Shown here in pieces: positions 45,314 to 53,910 of a stretch of 64,000 nt of DNA. This DNA comes from Pirellulaceae bacterium. Its GTDB lineage: Bacteria > Planctomycetota > Planctomycetia > Pirellulales > Pirellulaceae. A program made the translations under genes and the position numbers. The stretch spans positions 1 through 64,000 of the forward strand of contig JAHDXO010000043.1 of NCBI GenBank assembly GCA_023382975.1, read 5' to 3'. The notes beneath the pieces are model-generated. The model saw only the letters and a list, made by a program, of their open reading frames with translations. It had not been told where the DNA came from and made no database searches. Every line of letters starts with the position of its first letter. Position 1 is the stretch's first letter.

Positions 45314-46571
45314 CAGCGGTGACCGTGATCGTACCCCAGTCCGGTGGGAGTTCCGCCTCCAGGACCCTCCGAGCCCGAATCGCGTCTGCGGCGTTGGCCA
45401 GCAACTCCCGCAGGGCCACGCCTGGGTCGTTCCCGTACAGATGCTCTCCGCCGAACTTCTTGATCACCCCCAGAGCGTCCTTGATGCCAATCCTTGCGCG
45501 GCGCGGGGTCCACCCCTCGACCTCGACGGTACGGAGGACGACCTCGGGCGAATCGTGACCGACGACGCCGTGGGCGGCGAAGCGGAATTCTGGACGGCAG
45601 CGACTCAGGATCTCGTCCGCCGCCGCTAGCTCGTTGTGGATCATTCGCAGGGCGTCCAGGCAAAGCCACCACGACTCGGCGTCCTCGACCCGGAAGGGTT
45701 TCGCGCTGTGGTAGACGAGATAACCGCTCTGGACCACTGGTCGCTTCAGCTTGTTCTGGAAGTTCCAGTGCAGGTAAGACGTTCCCGTTGGCCGCCGGAT
45801 GGCCAGCGCGAATGTCGGGGCCCGACGGGAGTCGATCTGCGCGGCATCGGCGAGCCGCAGCAACAAGGCAACCTTCAGGACATCGACCTTCCAGTCTGGG
45901 TATCCGCTCGGCGCCGGATGGACTTGGCCGGCGAATTCGTCCTCGACCTTGGCCGCCGGCCAGTGGTGGCTGTGTGCGATCCTCCCGATCAGGTGCCCCA
46001 ACTCCTCGCGAAGTCTCTGGTTATCGAGCAGGTAGATCGGCTCCACTTGGCCTGCGGCGGCCTGCGTCCTGTTTAACGGTTCCGTCGCGAGGGACACCGC
46101 CTGCGCGGCGTGGATCTCGCGGAGCCGCTGAAGCAGGGGCTCGGGCAAGGATCGCGGCGGCTGGCGGAGTTCCTCGGGGCTCGGGGCACGATCCAGGTTG
46201 CGTCGGAAATGGGCGTGGACCAGATCATCCCACTCAGGGCCTCTCAAGCCGTCAGACCCGTTGGGGAAGGCCGCGACTGAGTTGGCTAGGTCGTGCAGCA
46301 GCACTGCACCACCAAAAACGAATGCTTCGAGTGGGTTGAACGGGACACCCTTGGCTAAGGTCGAAGAGATATCCCAAAGGGCATCAAGGTGCTTGACCGA
46401 ATGGTCCGTGAGGCTCGGTACGTCGGCTTCGATCTGCGCCGCAAGGATCTCCGCGCGTGCGCGGAAATTGCGATACGCGGTTCTTAGCTCCTCAATAGCC
46501 GAACGTTCCGAATTCGAGCCGGCGTCAAGCCCGAGGCTGCGATTCCAGAGGTCCGTTTCATTCCAGTGCAT
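45102..46571 (-). CDS. HD-domain plus GHKL N-box, N-terminal part of a frameshifted gene
   Basis: The protein probably starts at MHWNETDLWNRS (an earlier ATG at 46655 is possible). It has HSVKHLDALW (H57, H61) and LLHDLA (H93, D94), an HD-type metal-binding set, and further His in AHSHHWP. Near the end is ALRELLANAADAIRARR, the N-box of an Hsp90/histidine-kinase-type ATPase. After GTITVTAG the frame shifts, and the tail to 45102 is out-of-frame sequence. HD plus Hsp90-like ATPase suggests an NTP-driven phosphohydrolase, perhaps a conflict or signalling protein. It neighbours a toxin-antitoxin pair. Confidence 0.65.
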   Translation of the reverse strand: MHWNETDLWNRSLGLDAGSNSERSAIEELRTAYRNFRARAEILAAQIEADVPSLTDHSVKHLDALWDISSTLAKGVPFNPLEAFVFGGAVLLHDLANSVAAFPNGSDGLRGPEWDDLVHAHFRRNLDRAPSPEELRQPPRSLPEPLLQRLREIHAAQAVSLATEPLNRTQAAAGQVEPIYLLDNQRLREELGHLIGRIAHSHHWPAAKVEDEFAGQVHPAPSGYPDWKVDVLKVALLLRLADAAQIDSRRAPTFALAIRRPTGTSYLHWNFQNKLKRPVVQSGYLVYHSAKPFRVEDAESWWLCLDALRMIHNELAAADEILSRCRPEFRFAAHGVVGHDSPEVVLRTVEVEGWTPRRARIGIKDALGVIKKFGGEHLYGNDPGVALRELLANAADAIRARRVLEAELPPDWGTITVTAGSRYRRCLLVGGGGRRSRHVRGAAERPIARIRHELLGDVARARGTPGPAFARVRADGEVRDRLLFGFHAG

Positions 46572-46865
46572 GGCGTACCCCAAAACCTTGGAAAGGACTA
46601 GCGACGCCGTCCCGAGCCCATGAATTACGCTTGATGGGCTTCGACTGTGCCTCATAAACTCATGATCTGCAAGTCCCCATTGGACTCGCCCATTCAGGCC
46701 GAGTCAACAGCAGAATGGACATCGGTATCGTGCACCGTCACGGCGTAGGGGGCGGTGAGCGAGGTGTGCTGGGCTTGACTGCGAACGTGCTTGGCTCGTT
46801 GGCGGCGAGATTTGGTCGGGGTGCGGTACGCCGAAGGGCTCGATACCGTTCCTTCCAGCGATGGC
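46572..46865. other. Intergenic region with no clear feature
   Basis: I see no gene here apart from the possible N-terminal extension of the HD gene up to 46655. No repeat or terminator stands out. Confidence 0.35.
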
Positions 46866-48242
46866 TCAACCCCCGCGGCTCTTCCAGACTCGCAGGGCAC
46901 GGACCTGCGGTCCGACTCCGAAGCTGCTGATCGCAAAGGTTTGCTTGCGGTCCGGCGCTAAGGGGTAGGACAGCTCGGTGTCGATCCGCAGTTCCTGATC
47001 GACCCAGACTCGCAGTTGCGCGCCGCGTTTCTCGACTCGCAGCGTGTGATCCTGCTCCGTTGAGATGGGCCGCGGATCCTGCGCCAGCAGCGTTGCTTCG
47101 ACCGGATAGATGCTGTCCACGTTGATCCCGTTGGGATAGTTCGGGGCGATGAAGATGATGCGATAACCCTGAAAGCTGTCACCATCAACCGACAGGCCCA
47201 TCGACCACGGCTCGCCAGCAGCCACATCGACCTCGATCGCCACGTCACCGCCGACGGGCTCGGCCCAACGCGTGACCAACAGTCCGTGCTCGCCGAACAC
47301 TTGCCGCGAGTCCACAAAACGCAAGCTCCCGTCTTCCAGTCGGACGCCGCCAGGCGCAGGCACGATCTTCCGCTGGGCGGTGTGCAGACTCGGACTGTCG
47401 CAGTACACCGTCTCCAGTTGCGGCGGCATGGATTGCAAGGTGCTGAAGTCGAGGTCGCAGACCGGCTGCCACGCTTGCACCCCTTGGATGTTCGCCGTGC
47501 TGGCTTCCCCGGCGGCTACCTCGACGCTCCGCCCCCCGGCCGTCCAACGCACGCGGCCTTCGAGGACTCGCACCCGCGATTCGACCGGCGTCGCAAGCAA
47601 CTCGAAAGCCGTCCCGAGCACCGTCAATTCCGCGTGTGGAGTCTGAAAGACCAGGGGCTGGCCCGGTGGCTGTTCCGTCACTTCGCAGTGCATCACGCCC
47701 GTCCTCAGTTGAACCTGGCGTGCGGCTTTTTCTTGAACGAAGCCGACGTCGGTCGAGCCGCCCACGCGGATGCTGGTCCCGTCGGCCAAGTGCAGTTGTA
47801 CCGAGGCATTCGGGCCGGTCAGCAGACGTTCGCCGGACCGGATCCGCCCGCCCGCGTCGGCTGGGATTCGCTGGCCGTCACGCAGGATCTGCACTTCCCC
47901 ACTCGCCGACGTGATGGCTGGCTGCAGCCCATCCGTCGGCGAGACTACCCACACCACCAGCGCCGCCGTGGCTGCCAGGGCGAGCACGGCGACGCCGACC
48001 GCTCGCCAGCCCACACGCCTGCGACGCTGCCCCGCGGGCGGCTCCAGGGCGGCGAGGACACCGTGGGCGGAACGCAGCAGCGCGTGCATCTGGCAGTAAT
48101 CGAGGTACAGGCGGCGGGCTTCGGGCTCCTCGCGCACCAACTGGGCCAAGCGGCGCCGCTCCGCGTCGTCCAGTGCGGCGTCGGTCATCGCGCCCAGCAA
48201 GCCTGCCATCTCGCGCAGGACATCTTGTTCCGGAGTGGCCAT
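46866..48242 (-). CDS. FecR-domain anti-sigma-like protein with LamG-like tail
   Basis: This 458-residue membrane protein has a cytoplasmic anti-sigma-like segment (about 1-70), a single membrane helix (about 78-102, VGVAVLALAATAALVVWVV), a FecR domain (about 115-245, SGEVQILRDGQ and VLGTAFEL) and a C-terminal LamG/ConA-like domain (about 265-455). Its ATG overlaps the stop of the sigma gene, so the pair is co-translated. By analogy with FecR it relays an envelope signal to the sigma factor. The ligand of the LamG part may be a glycan. Confidence 0.85.
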   Translation of the reverse strand: MATPEQDVLREMAGLLGAMTDAALDDAERRRLAQLVREEPEARRLYLDYCQMHALLRSAHGVLAALEPPAGQRRRRVGWRAVGVAVLALAATAALVVWVVSPTDGLQPAITSASGEVQILRDGQRIPADAGGRIRSGERLLTGPNASVQLHLADGTSIRVGGSTDVGFVQEKAARQVQLRTGVMHCEVTEQPPGQPLVFQTPHAELTVLGTAFELLATPVESRVRVLEGRVRWTAGGRSVEVAAGEASTANIQGVQAWQPVCDLDFSTLQSMPPQLETVYCDSPSLHTAQRKIVPAPGGVRLEDGSLRFVDSRQVFGEHGLLVTRWAEPVGGDVAIEVDVAAGEPWSMGLSVDGDSFQGYRIIFIAPNYPNGINVDSIYPVEATLLAQDPRPISTEQDHTLRVEKRGAQLRVWVDQELRIDTELSYPLAPDRKQTFAISSFGVGPQVRALRVWKSRGG

Positions 48243-48772
48243 CAATTCGCCCCTCCTTCCGCCAAGCGACTCACACAGTCGATCAGCGTACGGCGCACCC
48301 GAAACAGCGTCTGGGCCACCGCATTGGCGGTTCGGCGGACGCTGTCCGCAATGGCCTGGAGCGACAAGCCGTCAGCGTATCGTTGACGCAGCAACCCGCG
48401 CTGGGCCTCCGGCAACTTCTCCAAGCACGCCGTCAGACGCTCCTGCCGCTCTACGTAGGTTTCGTCAACGGCTCTTGCCGCTGGATCGAGCACTGCCAGC
48501 AGTTCGTCGTCGAACACCAGTCGATCCCGCAACTGCCGCTGTCGGTGCGCCATCACCTGGAAATGGGCGATGCGAAACGCCCAGGCCCGGAAATTCGAAC
48601 CCAACTGAAACTCCGCGGCGTTGCGCCACAGAACCAGATTGGCCTCCTGCAACACGTCGTTGGCATGATCCGGATCGGCCAGCAGCGACAGGACATAGGC
48701 GTACAGCCGCCCCTGATGTTCGGTCATCAGTTGCACAAAGGTTTCCGAATTGTCGGACGAATCTTGGGCCAT
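48242..48772 (-). CDS. ECF sigma factor, Rhodopirellula/Verrucomicrobium type
   Basis: This 176-residue sigma-70 family protein has region 2 (about 15-80, AYVLSLLADPDHANDVLQE) and region 4 (about 115-165, LPEAQRGLLRQRYADGLSLQAIA, a helix-turn-helix). It lacks regions 1 and 3, as ECF factors do. The start at MAQDSSDN is preceded by GGAG at the right distance. It pairs with the FecR gene and probably drives a small regulon. Confidence 0.9.
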   Translation of the reverse strand: MAQDSSDNSETFVQLMTEHQGRLYAYVLSLLADPDHANDVLQEANLVLWRNAAEFQLGSNFRAWAFRIAHFQVMAHRQRQLRDRLVFDDELLAVLDPAARAVDETYVERQERLTACLEKLPEAQRGLLRQRYADGLSLQAIADSVRRTANAVAQTLFRVRRTLIDCVSRLAEGGAN

Positions 48773-49129
48773 TGGCTCACTCCAACATGGAAATAGCGGA
48801 AGGGCCGAATCCATTACAGGAAATCTACGGCGATCCGGCCAGTCCCGTCACGAAGGACAACTTCGTAGGGCGGACTTCAGTCCGCCTGGGTGGACTAAGT
48901 ATCCGCCTGGGTGGACTAAAGTCCACCCTACCACGCAAGCATGGTGTTATTGGACAAATGGTAAGCCGTCATTCGGGCCGTCATCCGAGTGCCGCCTTTG
49001 CATCGACGACGCTTCGCGAGAACGCCGTCACCAGCGGACGGGGCTGCTGGGGGCTGGGAGGGGGCCTGCGGCACGAGAATCGCATCGATGATGAGACACT
49101 GCCGTTGCCGGGGCGACCGGGGACAACCT
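48773..49129. other. Intergenic region with a hairpin repeat
   Basis: Apart from the hairpin at 48865-48931 (listed separately), I see no gene or signal in these 357 bases. It lies upstream of the sigma gene and downstream of trpE. Confidence 0.4.
48865..48931. repeat. Hairpin repeat with internal duplication
   Basis: Two 19-base arms at the ends (starting GTAGGGCGGAC and ending GTCCACCCTAC) pair with two mismatches. Inside, the unit CCGCCTGGGTGGACTAA is present twice. It looks like a dispersed planctomycete repeat and could fold as a long hairpin. Confidence 0.75.
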
Positions 49130-50623
49130 TCAGCTCTGTTTGCATCGCTGCTGGGTGATCTCGATCGCTTTCAGCAGTCCGTGGGCCTTGTTCAGGGTCT
49201 CTTGGTATTCGAGATTCGGCTGGCTGTCCGCGACGATTCCTGCGCCGGCTTGGACGTAGGCGCGGTCGCCCTGCACGACGATCGTTCGCAGCGCGATGCA
49301 GGTGTCCATGTTGCCGTGGTAGTCCAGATGCCCAACCGCGCCGGCATAGGGACCGCGGCGGTGCGGTTCCAGTGCGTCGATAATCTCCATTGCCCGCACC
49401 TTGGGCGCACCCGAAACCGTCCCGGCTGGCAGACAAGCTTGCAGCGCGTCGAAAGCGTCTCGACCGGGCTGCAATTGGCCGGTGACGTTCGAGGTGATGT
49501 GCATCACGTGGCTGTAGCGTTCGATGACCATCACGTCGGACAGTTGCACGGTGCCGTAGCGGGCAACGCGGCCGACATCGTTGCGGCCTAGGTCGACCAA
49601 CATCACGTGCTCGGCCCGTTCCTTGGGATCGGCCAGCAACTCGGCGGCTAGACGCTGATCCTCTTCTTCGGTCCGTCCGCGTCGGCGGGTTCCCGCCAGT
49701 GGGCGCACGGTGACTTTGCCGTCTACGACCCGGCACATGATTTCGGGCGAACTGCCGACCAGAGTCACGTCGCCCGTGCGCAGGAAGAACATGAACGGGC
49801 TGGGATTGACTACGCGGAGCGTGCGGTAGATCTCGAAGGGATCGGACTGGATCGGCACCTCCAGCCGCTGGCTGATGACAACCTGGAAGATATCGCCGGC
49901 GCGGATGTAATCGACGCAGCGGCGGACCGCGGACTCGAAATCCTCTTGCCGGAAATTCGACACGTACTCGATCTTGGCATCGCCGACGGTGCCGATGTCG
50001 GCGCAGTTCAGGCCCGTATCGCCCGATGACAGTTGCTCGACCAGCTCGTCCACTCGGCGGCAGGCTTCCCGGTAGACGTCATCGGCCCCGCCCGGCTTGG
50101 TCTGAGCCATCACGACCGCGTACATCGTCTTGTCGACGTTGTCGAAGACGACCATCCGGTCGTAGAAGCCGAAGGCCAGATCGGGCAAGTGACGGTCGTC
50201 GAGCGGCGCGTTGGGCAGATGCTCGGCGTACCGGACGACGTCGTAGCCCGCGTAGCCGACCGCGCCGCCCTCGAACGGCGGCAATTCGGGCAACCTCGCC
50301 GCACTGGCCGAGTACAATAGCCGGCGCAGTTCCTGCAAGGGATCGGCGGCTTGGAACGTCCGACGGCCCTCCGCATCGGCCACGGTGACTTCGGTGCCGT
50401 AGGCCGCCAATTCCAGGAACGGATCGGCAGCCAAGAAACTGTAACGCCCCACCTTTTCGCCGCCGACCACGCTCTCGAACAAACACGCGCCTCCGCCCGA
50501 ATCGATCTTGCGAAAGGCCGTCACCGGCGTCAGCGTATCGCTCACCAGACGCCGGTAGACCGGCACCAATTGATACCGTTCGGCCAACTGCCGGAACGTT
50601 TCGAAGTCGGGAAGATGGTTCAT
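49130..50623 (-). CDS. trpE: Anthranilate synthase component I
   Basis: This 497-residue enzyme makes anthranilate from chorismate with glutamine-derived ammonia. It has the TrpE feedback motif CLFESV (normally LLES) near residue 47, the chorismate-binding domain with RPLAGTRRRG, DLGRNDVGRV, and LPAGTVSGAPK, which hold the Mg and chorismate contacts. No TrpG or trpD follows. The start is at MNHLPDFETF, eight bases after the stop of a DUF1080 gene. Confidence 0.92.
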   Translation of the reverse strand: MNHLPDFETFRQLAERYQLVPVYRRLVSDTLTPVTAFRKIDSGGGACLFESVVGGEKVGRYSFLAADPFLELAAYGTEVTVADAEGRRTFQAADPLQELRRLLYSASAARLPELPPFEGGAVGYAGYDVVRYAEHLPNAPLDDRHLPDLAFGFYDRMVVFDNVDKTMYAVVMAQTKPGGADDVYREACRRVDELVEQLSSGDTGLNCADIGTVGDAKIEYVSNFRQEDFESAVRRCVDYIRAGDIFQVVISQRLEVPIQSDPFEIYRTLRVVNPSPFMFFLRTGDVTLVGSSPEIMCRVVDGKVTVRPLAGTRRRGRTEEEDQRLAAELLADPKERAEHVMLVDLGRNDVGRVARYGTVQLSDVMVIERYSHVMHITSNVTGQLQPGRDAFDALQACLPAGTVSGAPKVRAMEIIDALEPHRRGPYAGAVGHLDYHGNMDTCIALRTIVVQGDRAYVQAGAGIVADSQPNLEYQETLNKAHGLLKAIEITQQRCKQS

Positions 50624-50631
50624 GGACCCGG

Positions 50632-51303
50632 TCACTTCTCCGTCAGGTCCTTGATGGCCAGATTGCGCCACCGCACTTCGTAAGGGCCGGTTTCCTTCTT
50701 GATTCCGTGTACCTGCAGACCGATAAAGCCGCTGGGCATGTTGCTCTTCTCGTCGACCAGATCGGCCACCGGAACGTCGTTTACCCAAGTCTTGATCGAC
50801 TTGCCGACGGCCCGTACGCGGTACTTGTTCCACTCGCCCTTCTTAAACGCCTCATTGGCGGCCGGATTCGAGCGGTCCTCGCTCAGCCAGCCGGTGTCCA
50901 ATGCCTCTCCGTAGATGTACCCGGCGGTGCCATTGGTGGCGATCTCGACCTGCGGGCCGTGAACGCGGCTGTTCTTGATCTCCGGCTTGCTGACCGAGCG
51001 GATTTGCACGCCGGAATTCAAGGCGTCGTCCACCTTGACTTCGAACGTCATTTCGAAATCGCCGTATTCCTTCTCGCTGCACAGAAACGAATTCGGGCTG
51101 CCTTCCGTTGTCTTGCCGACAATGCAACCATCCTCGACTCGATAGGTAGCGGTGCCGTTCCGCTGAATCCAGCCATCGAGTGTCTTGCCGTCGAACATCG
51201 ACACCCAACCATCCTCGGCAGGCTCAGCCGCCTGGGCCGCAGCGCCCGGCATTTGGGCCACGATCCCGATCAGGGCCATCAAACAGATCGCACCGCTCTT
51301 CAT
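50632..51303 (-). CDS. DUF1080 (3-keto-disaccharide hydrolase-like) exported protein
   Basis: This 223-residue protein has a signal peptide ending in AAAQAAE. The DUF1080 fold, a ConA-like jelly roll, is shown by WVSMFDGKTLDGWI at the start and VQIRS, GPQVEIA, GWNKYR-like GEWNKYRV, and GFIGLQVHG later. The family is very common in planctomycetes and is tied to sugar metabolism, including 3-keto-glycoside hydrolysis. It sits between a Tat-exported sugar isomerase and trpE. Confidence 0.88.
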   Translation of the reverse strand: MKSGAICLMALIGIVAQMPGAAAQAAEPAEDGWVSMFDGKTLDGWIQRNGTATYRVEDGCIVGKTTEGSPNSFLCSEKEYGDFEMTFEVKVDDALNSGVQIRSVSKPEIKNSRVHGPQVEIATNGTAGYIYGEALDTGWLSEDRSNPAANEAFKKGEWNKYRVRAVGKSIKTWVNDVPVADLVDEKSNMPSGFIGLQVHGIKKETGPYEVRWRNLAIKDLTEK

Positions 51304-51377
51304 GGTTTGCTACTCCTTGGTGAAAAAGTTGGTTCGTATCGTCATTTCCTTGGTCTTAGTCTGCAAGTCGTTTCTCG

Positions 51378-52352
51378 TCAACCGGCTTCGGAGTGGAGCA
51401 GAGCGAACGCTTTCTTCATGGCCGCGGCGGTGGCTTCGACCGCGGCTTCGTTGTCCAAGGCGTTCAGTTCCCGATTGAACGGCTCGGCTCGCACCGGCCC
51501 GTCGTACCCGATATCGACCAGCGCCGTCAAAAACGCGCGCAGATCGATCACGCCGGTCGCCGCGGGCAATTCGCGGCTGTTGTCGCGCTGCTGGTCCACC
51601 GCGATACCCGCCGGGGCGTCGTTCAAATCGCAGGCGACCACATCCCGGTTTTGCAGACTGCGCAGATCGTCGGCCGTCTCGCCCGCCGTGTACCAATGCC
51701 AACTGTCCAGGACGAAACCGACGTTGGGCTGAGCGATCTCGGCGAGCAGGTCCTTCATTTCGGCCATCGAGTGAATGAACGGGAAACGCGAGCCGGTCCA
51801 CGACGTCTTCGGTCCGACGTACTCCAAACCGAAACGCTGTCCACAGTCGCCCAGGATCTTGGCGATCTCGCGAAGCCGCGCCGCGTGCTGGCGGAAATTC
51901 TGGATGTAGGTCAGTTCCTGATGACTGGGGCCGATCCATGTGCTGACCCGCGAGACGCCCGCGAGTTGCAGAGCTTTCGCGAGTTGCGGCAAGGCTTTCA
52001 GTTCCGTTCGAAAAGTGGTCTCGTCGCGGCGAAAGTTGACAGGCAATCCAGCCGCACCCCAGACCAAACGTTTGGCTCGCAAATCGCCCAACAGTTCGTC
52101 CAACTGGCCGTCGGTCAATTCGGCCAAGAACTGGGGCGACGGAGCGACCGACTCGAAGCCGTGCGCGTGGGCCAATCGGATGGCCTCGCGCTGATCGGCG
52201 TTGACGCCAATGGCGCCGCACACGAGATCCATCGTGAACTGTCGCCGGGACTCGGCCGCAGCCACTTCGCCCGCCCAGCGCGCCATGCTGGTCGCCACCG
52301 CGATGGCCACGCCGCCGCGCCGCAGAAATACTCGTCGGGAAATGGACGTCAT
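51378..52352 (-). CDS. Tat-exported sugar phosphate isomerase/epimerase-like protein
   Basis: This 324-residue xylose-isomerase-like TIM barrel follows a twin-arginine signal, SRRVFLRRG. Metal-ligand-type positions appear in GLEYVGP, VLDSWHWYTAG and VRAEPFN. The family isomerises or epimerises sugars or inositols. The exported form next to DUF1080 suggests a periplasmic sugar pathway. The start is at MTSISRR; a longer upstream frame is not protein-like. Confidence 0.85.
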   Translation of the reverse strand: MTSISRRVFLRRGGVAIAVATSMARWAGEVAAAESRRQFTMDLVCGAIGVNADQREAIRLAHAHGFESVAPSPQFLAELTDGQLDELLGDLRAKRLVWGAAGLPVNFRRDETTFRTELKALPQLAKALQLAGVSRVSTWIGPSHQELTYIQNFRQHAARLREIAKILGDCGQRFGLEYVGPKTSWTGSRFPFIHSMAEMKDLLAEIAQPNVGFVLDSWHWYTAGETADDLRSLQNRDVVACDLNDAPAGIAVDQQRDNSRELPAATGVIDLRAFLTALVDIGYDGPVRAEPFNRELNALDNEAAVEATAAAMKKAFALLHSEAG

Positions 52353-52626
52353 CGCAATGCTCCTGGGATGCACGGAAAACCGCCAGAACTTGAGGAATGA
52401 AGATTCTAAACCGCCGTTGGCCCGCGAAACACGGGGCAAACTGGGGATCGGCAAGAAAATCATCCCGCGGATCCGAAAACCCAAGCGAATCCTGTCCCAC
52501 AGTACGAGATGGTGGTCCTTGCGGGACACCAACCCAACCGGATAGAGTAGAGAACGCTCTGACCGGGACTGCGAGTAGCGGAATCAGTCTCCGGGCAGCG
52601 TCGTTCGTTTCCTAGAAGGAGCCAAG
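52353..52626. other. Divergent promoter region
   Basis: This region separates the leftward isomerase from the rightward cyclase. It ends with a strong ribosome site (AAGGAG) seven bases before a GTG start. I see no gene here. Confidence 0.4.
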
Positions 52627-53799
52627 GTGACCTCCCGCGAACCAGATGCCTGCATTGACGTGTCGTTCTCCGTGCCTTTCACGCATCGACTGCGGTTTAC
52701 CGACGACGTCTTGGGTGCCGATCAACACGTCCTGGCCGAACTACTCGAACCGTCGCCGGGCCAAAGGGCGCGAGTCCAGTTATGGATCGACCAAAACGTG
52801 GCAGAAGCTCAGCCGGATCTCTTGGATCGCCTTGCCACTTTCTCTCGGCATCACCAGGACAGGCTGGAAGTCGAGTCGCCCGTTCAGGTGGTTCCTGGCG
52901 GTGAGGCGATCAAGAACGACTTGCAGGTGATCGTGCGGATGCTGGACGCCATGAACGCCGCCAATTTGGACCGCCGCAGCTATGTGGTGGTGATCGGCGG
53001 CGGGGCGGTTCTGGACGCCGTGGGATTTGCGGCGGCGATCGCGCATCGAGGGATTCGTCTGGTGCGATTGCCCTCGTCCACGCTCGGACAGGGCGATTCG
53101 GGGGTCGGCGTCAAGAACGGCGTCAATTTGTATCGCAAGAAAAACTGGTTGGGTGCATTCGCCGTGCCGTGGGGAGTGATCAACGACGCCCGCATGTTAC
53201 AGTCGCTCAGCGACCGGGATTTCGTCTGCGGGTTCTCCGAAGCGGTCAAAGTGTCGATGCTGAAGGACACCGCGATGTTTGACGAACTGTGCGCCGTCGC
53301 TCGCCAAGTCCGCCAGCGCGACATGCGAGCGGCGTGGCCGATGATCCGGCGCTCGGCTCGACTGCATCTGGACCACATCACGCAGGGCGGCGATCCGTTC
53401 GAGATGCTGGAAGCCCGGCCGTTGGATTTCGGACATTGGTCGGCCCATCGGCTGGAATCGATGACCGGGTTCCGCATCCGGCATGGTGAAGCGGTGGCCA
53501 TCGGAGTCGCGATCGACACCGTCTATTCGTCGCTCACTCAAGGTCTGCCAGCCGCCGATGCCGACCGGGTACTTCATTGCCTGCGGGATTTGGGCTTGCC
53601 GCTCAGCGATCCGGCCCTCGCCGAGACGGATGAACTGTTTCGCGGGCTGGAGGAATTCCGCCAGCATCTGGGCGGGCAGTTCACGCTGACGCTGGTCAGC
53701 GCCATCGGCCGCAGTGTCGATGTTCACGAAATCGACCACGTACGCATGAAGCAGGCCATCCAGCAAGTCGCCCAGTTCGCCAACCGCGAGGCGTCGTAG
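52627..53799 (+). CDS. 3-dehydroquinate-synthase-family cyclase (AroB or EboD-like)
   Basis: This 390-residue protein has the NAD site VVIGGGAVLDAVGFAAA, the loop GDSGVGVKNGVN, and Zn ligands in CGFSEAVKVS, DFGHWSAHRLE and HGEAVAIGV. The start is GTG with AAGGAG upstream. The protein is longer than AroB and has GHWSAHRLE where housekeeping AroB usually has GHTFGHA, closer to the EboD/sugar-cyclase branch. EboD belongs to a cluster that exports cell-surface natural products, but no other ebo gene is in the window. Confidence 0.75.
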   Translation: MTSREPDACIDVSFSVPFTHRLRFTDDVLGADQHVLAELLEPSPGQRARVQLWIDQNVAEAQPDLLDRLATFSRHHQDRLEVESPVQVVPGGEAIKNDLQVIVRMLDAMNAANLDRRSYVVVIGGGAVLDAVGFAAAIAHRGIRLVRLPSSTLGQGDSGVGVKNGVNLYRKKNWLGAFAVPWGVINDARMLQSLSDRDFVCGFSEAVKVSMLKDTAMFDELCAVARQVRQRDMRAAWPMIRRSARLHLDHITQGGDPFEMLEARPLDFGHWSAHRLESMTGFRIRHGEAVAIGVAIDTVYSSLTQGLPAADADRVLHCLRDLGLPLSDPALAETDELFRGLEEFRQHLGGQFTLTLVSAIGRSVDVHEIDHVRMKQAIQQVAQFANREAS

Positions 53800-53910
53800 A
53801 CGGCTGCGTGCGGAGAGTGCGAGAGAACAGCCCTTCTGCGAAGTTGGCAAAACATCCGGCTACCGGGTAGACTGAACGAAACACTCGTTCTCGACCCACG
53901 AGGTGACTCC

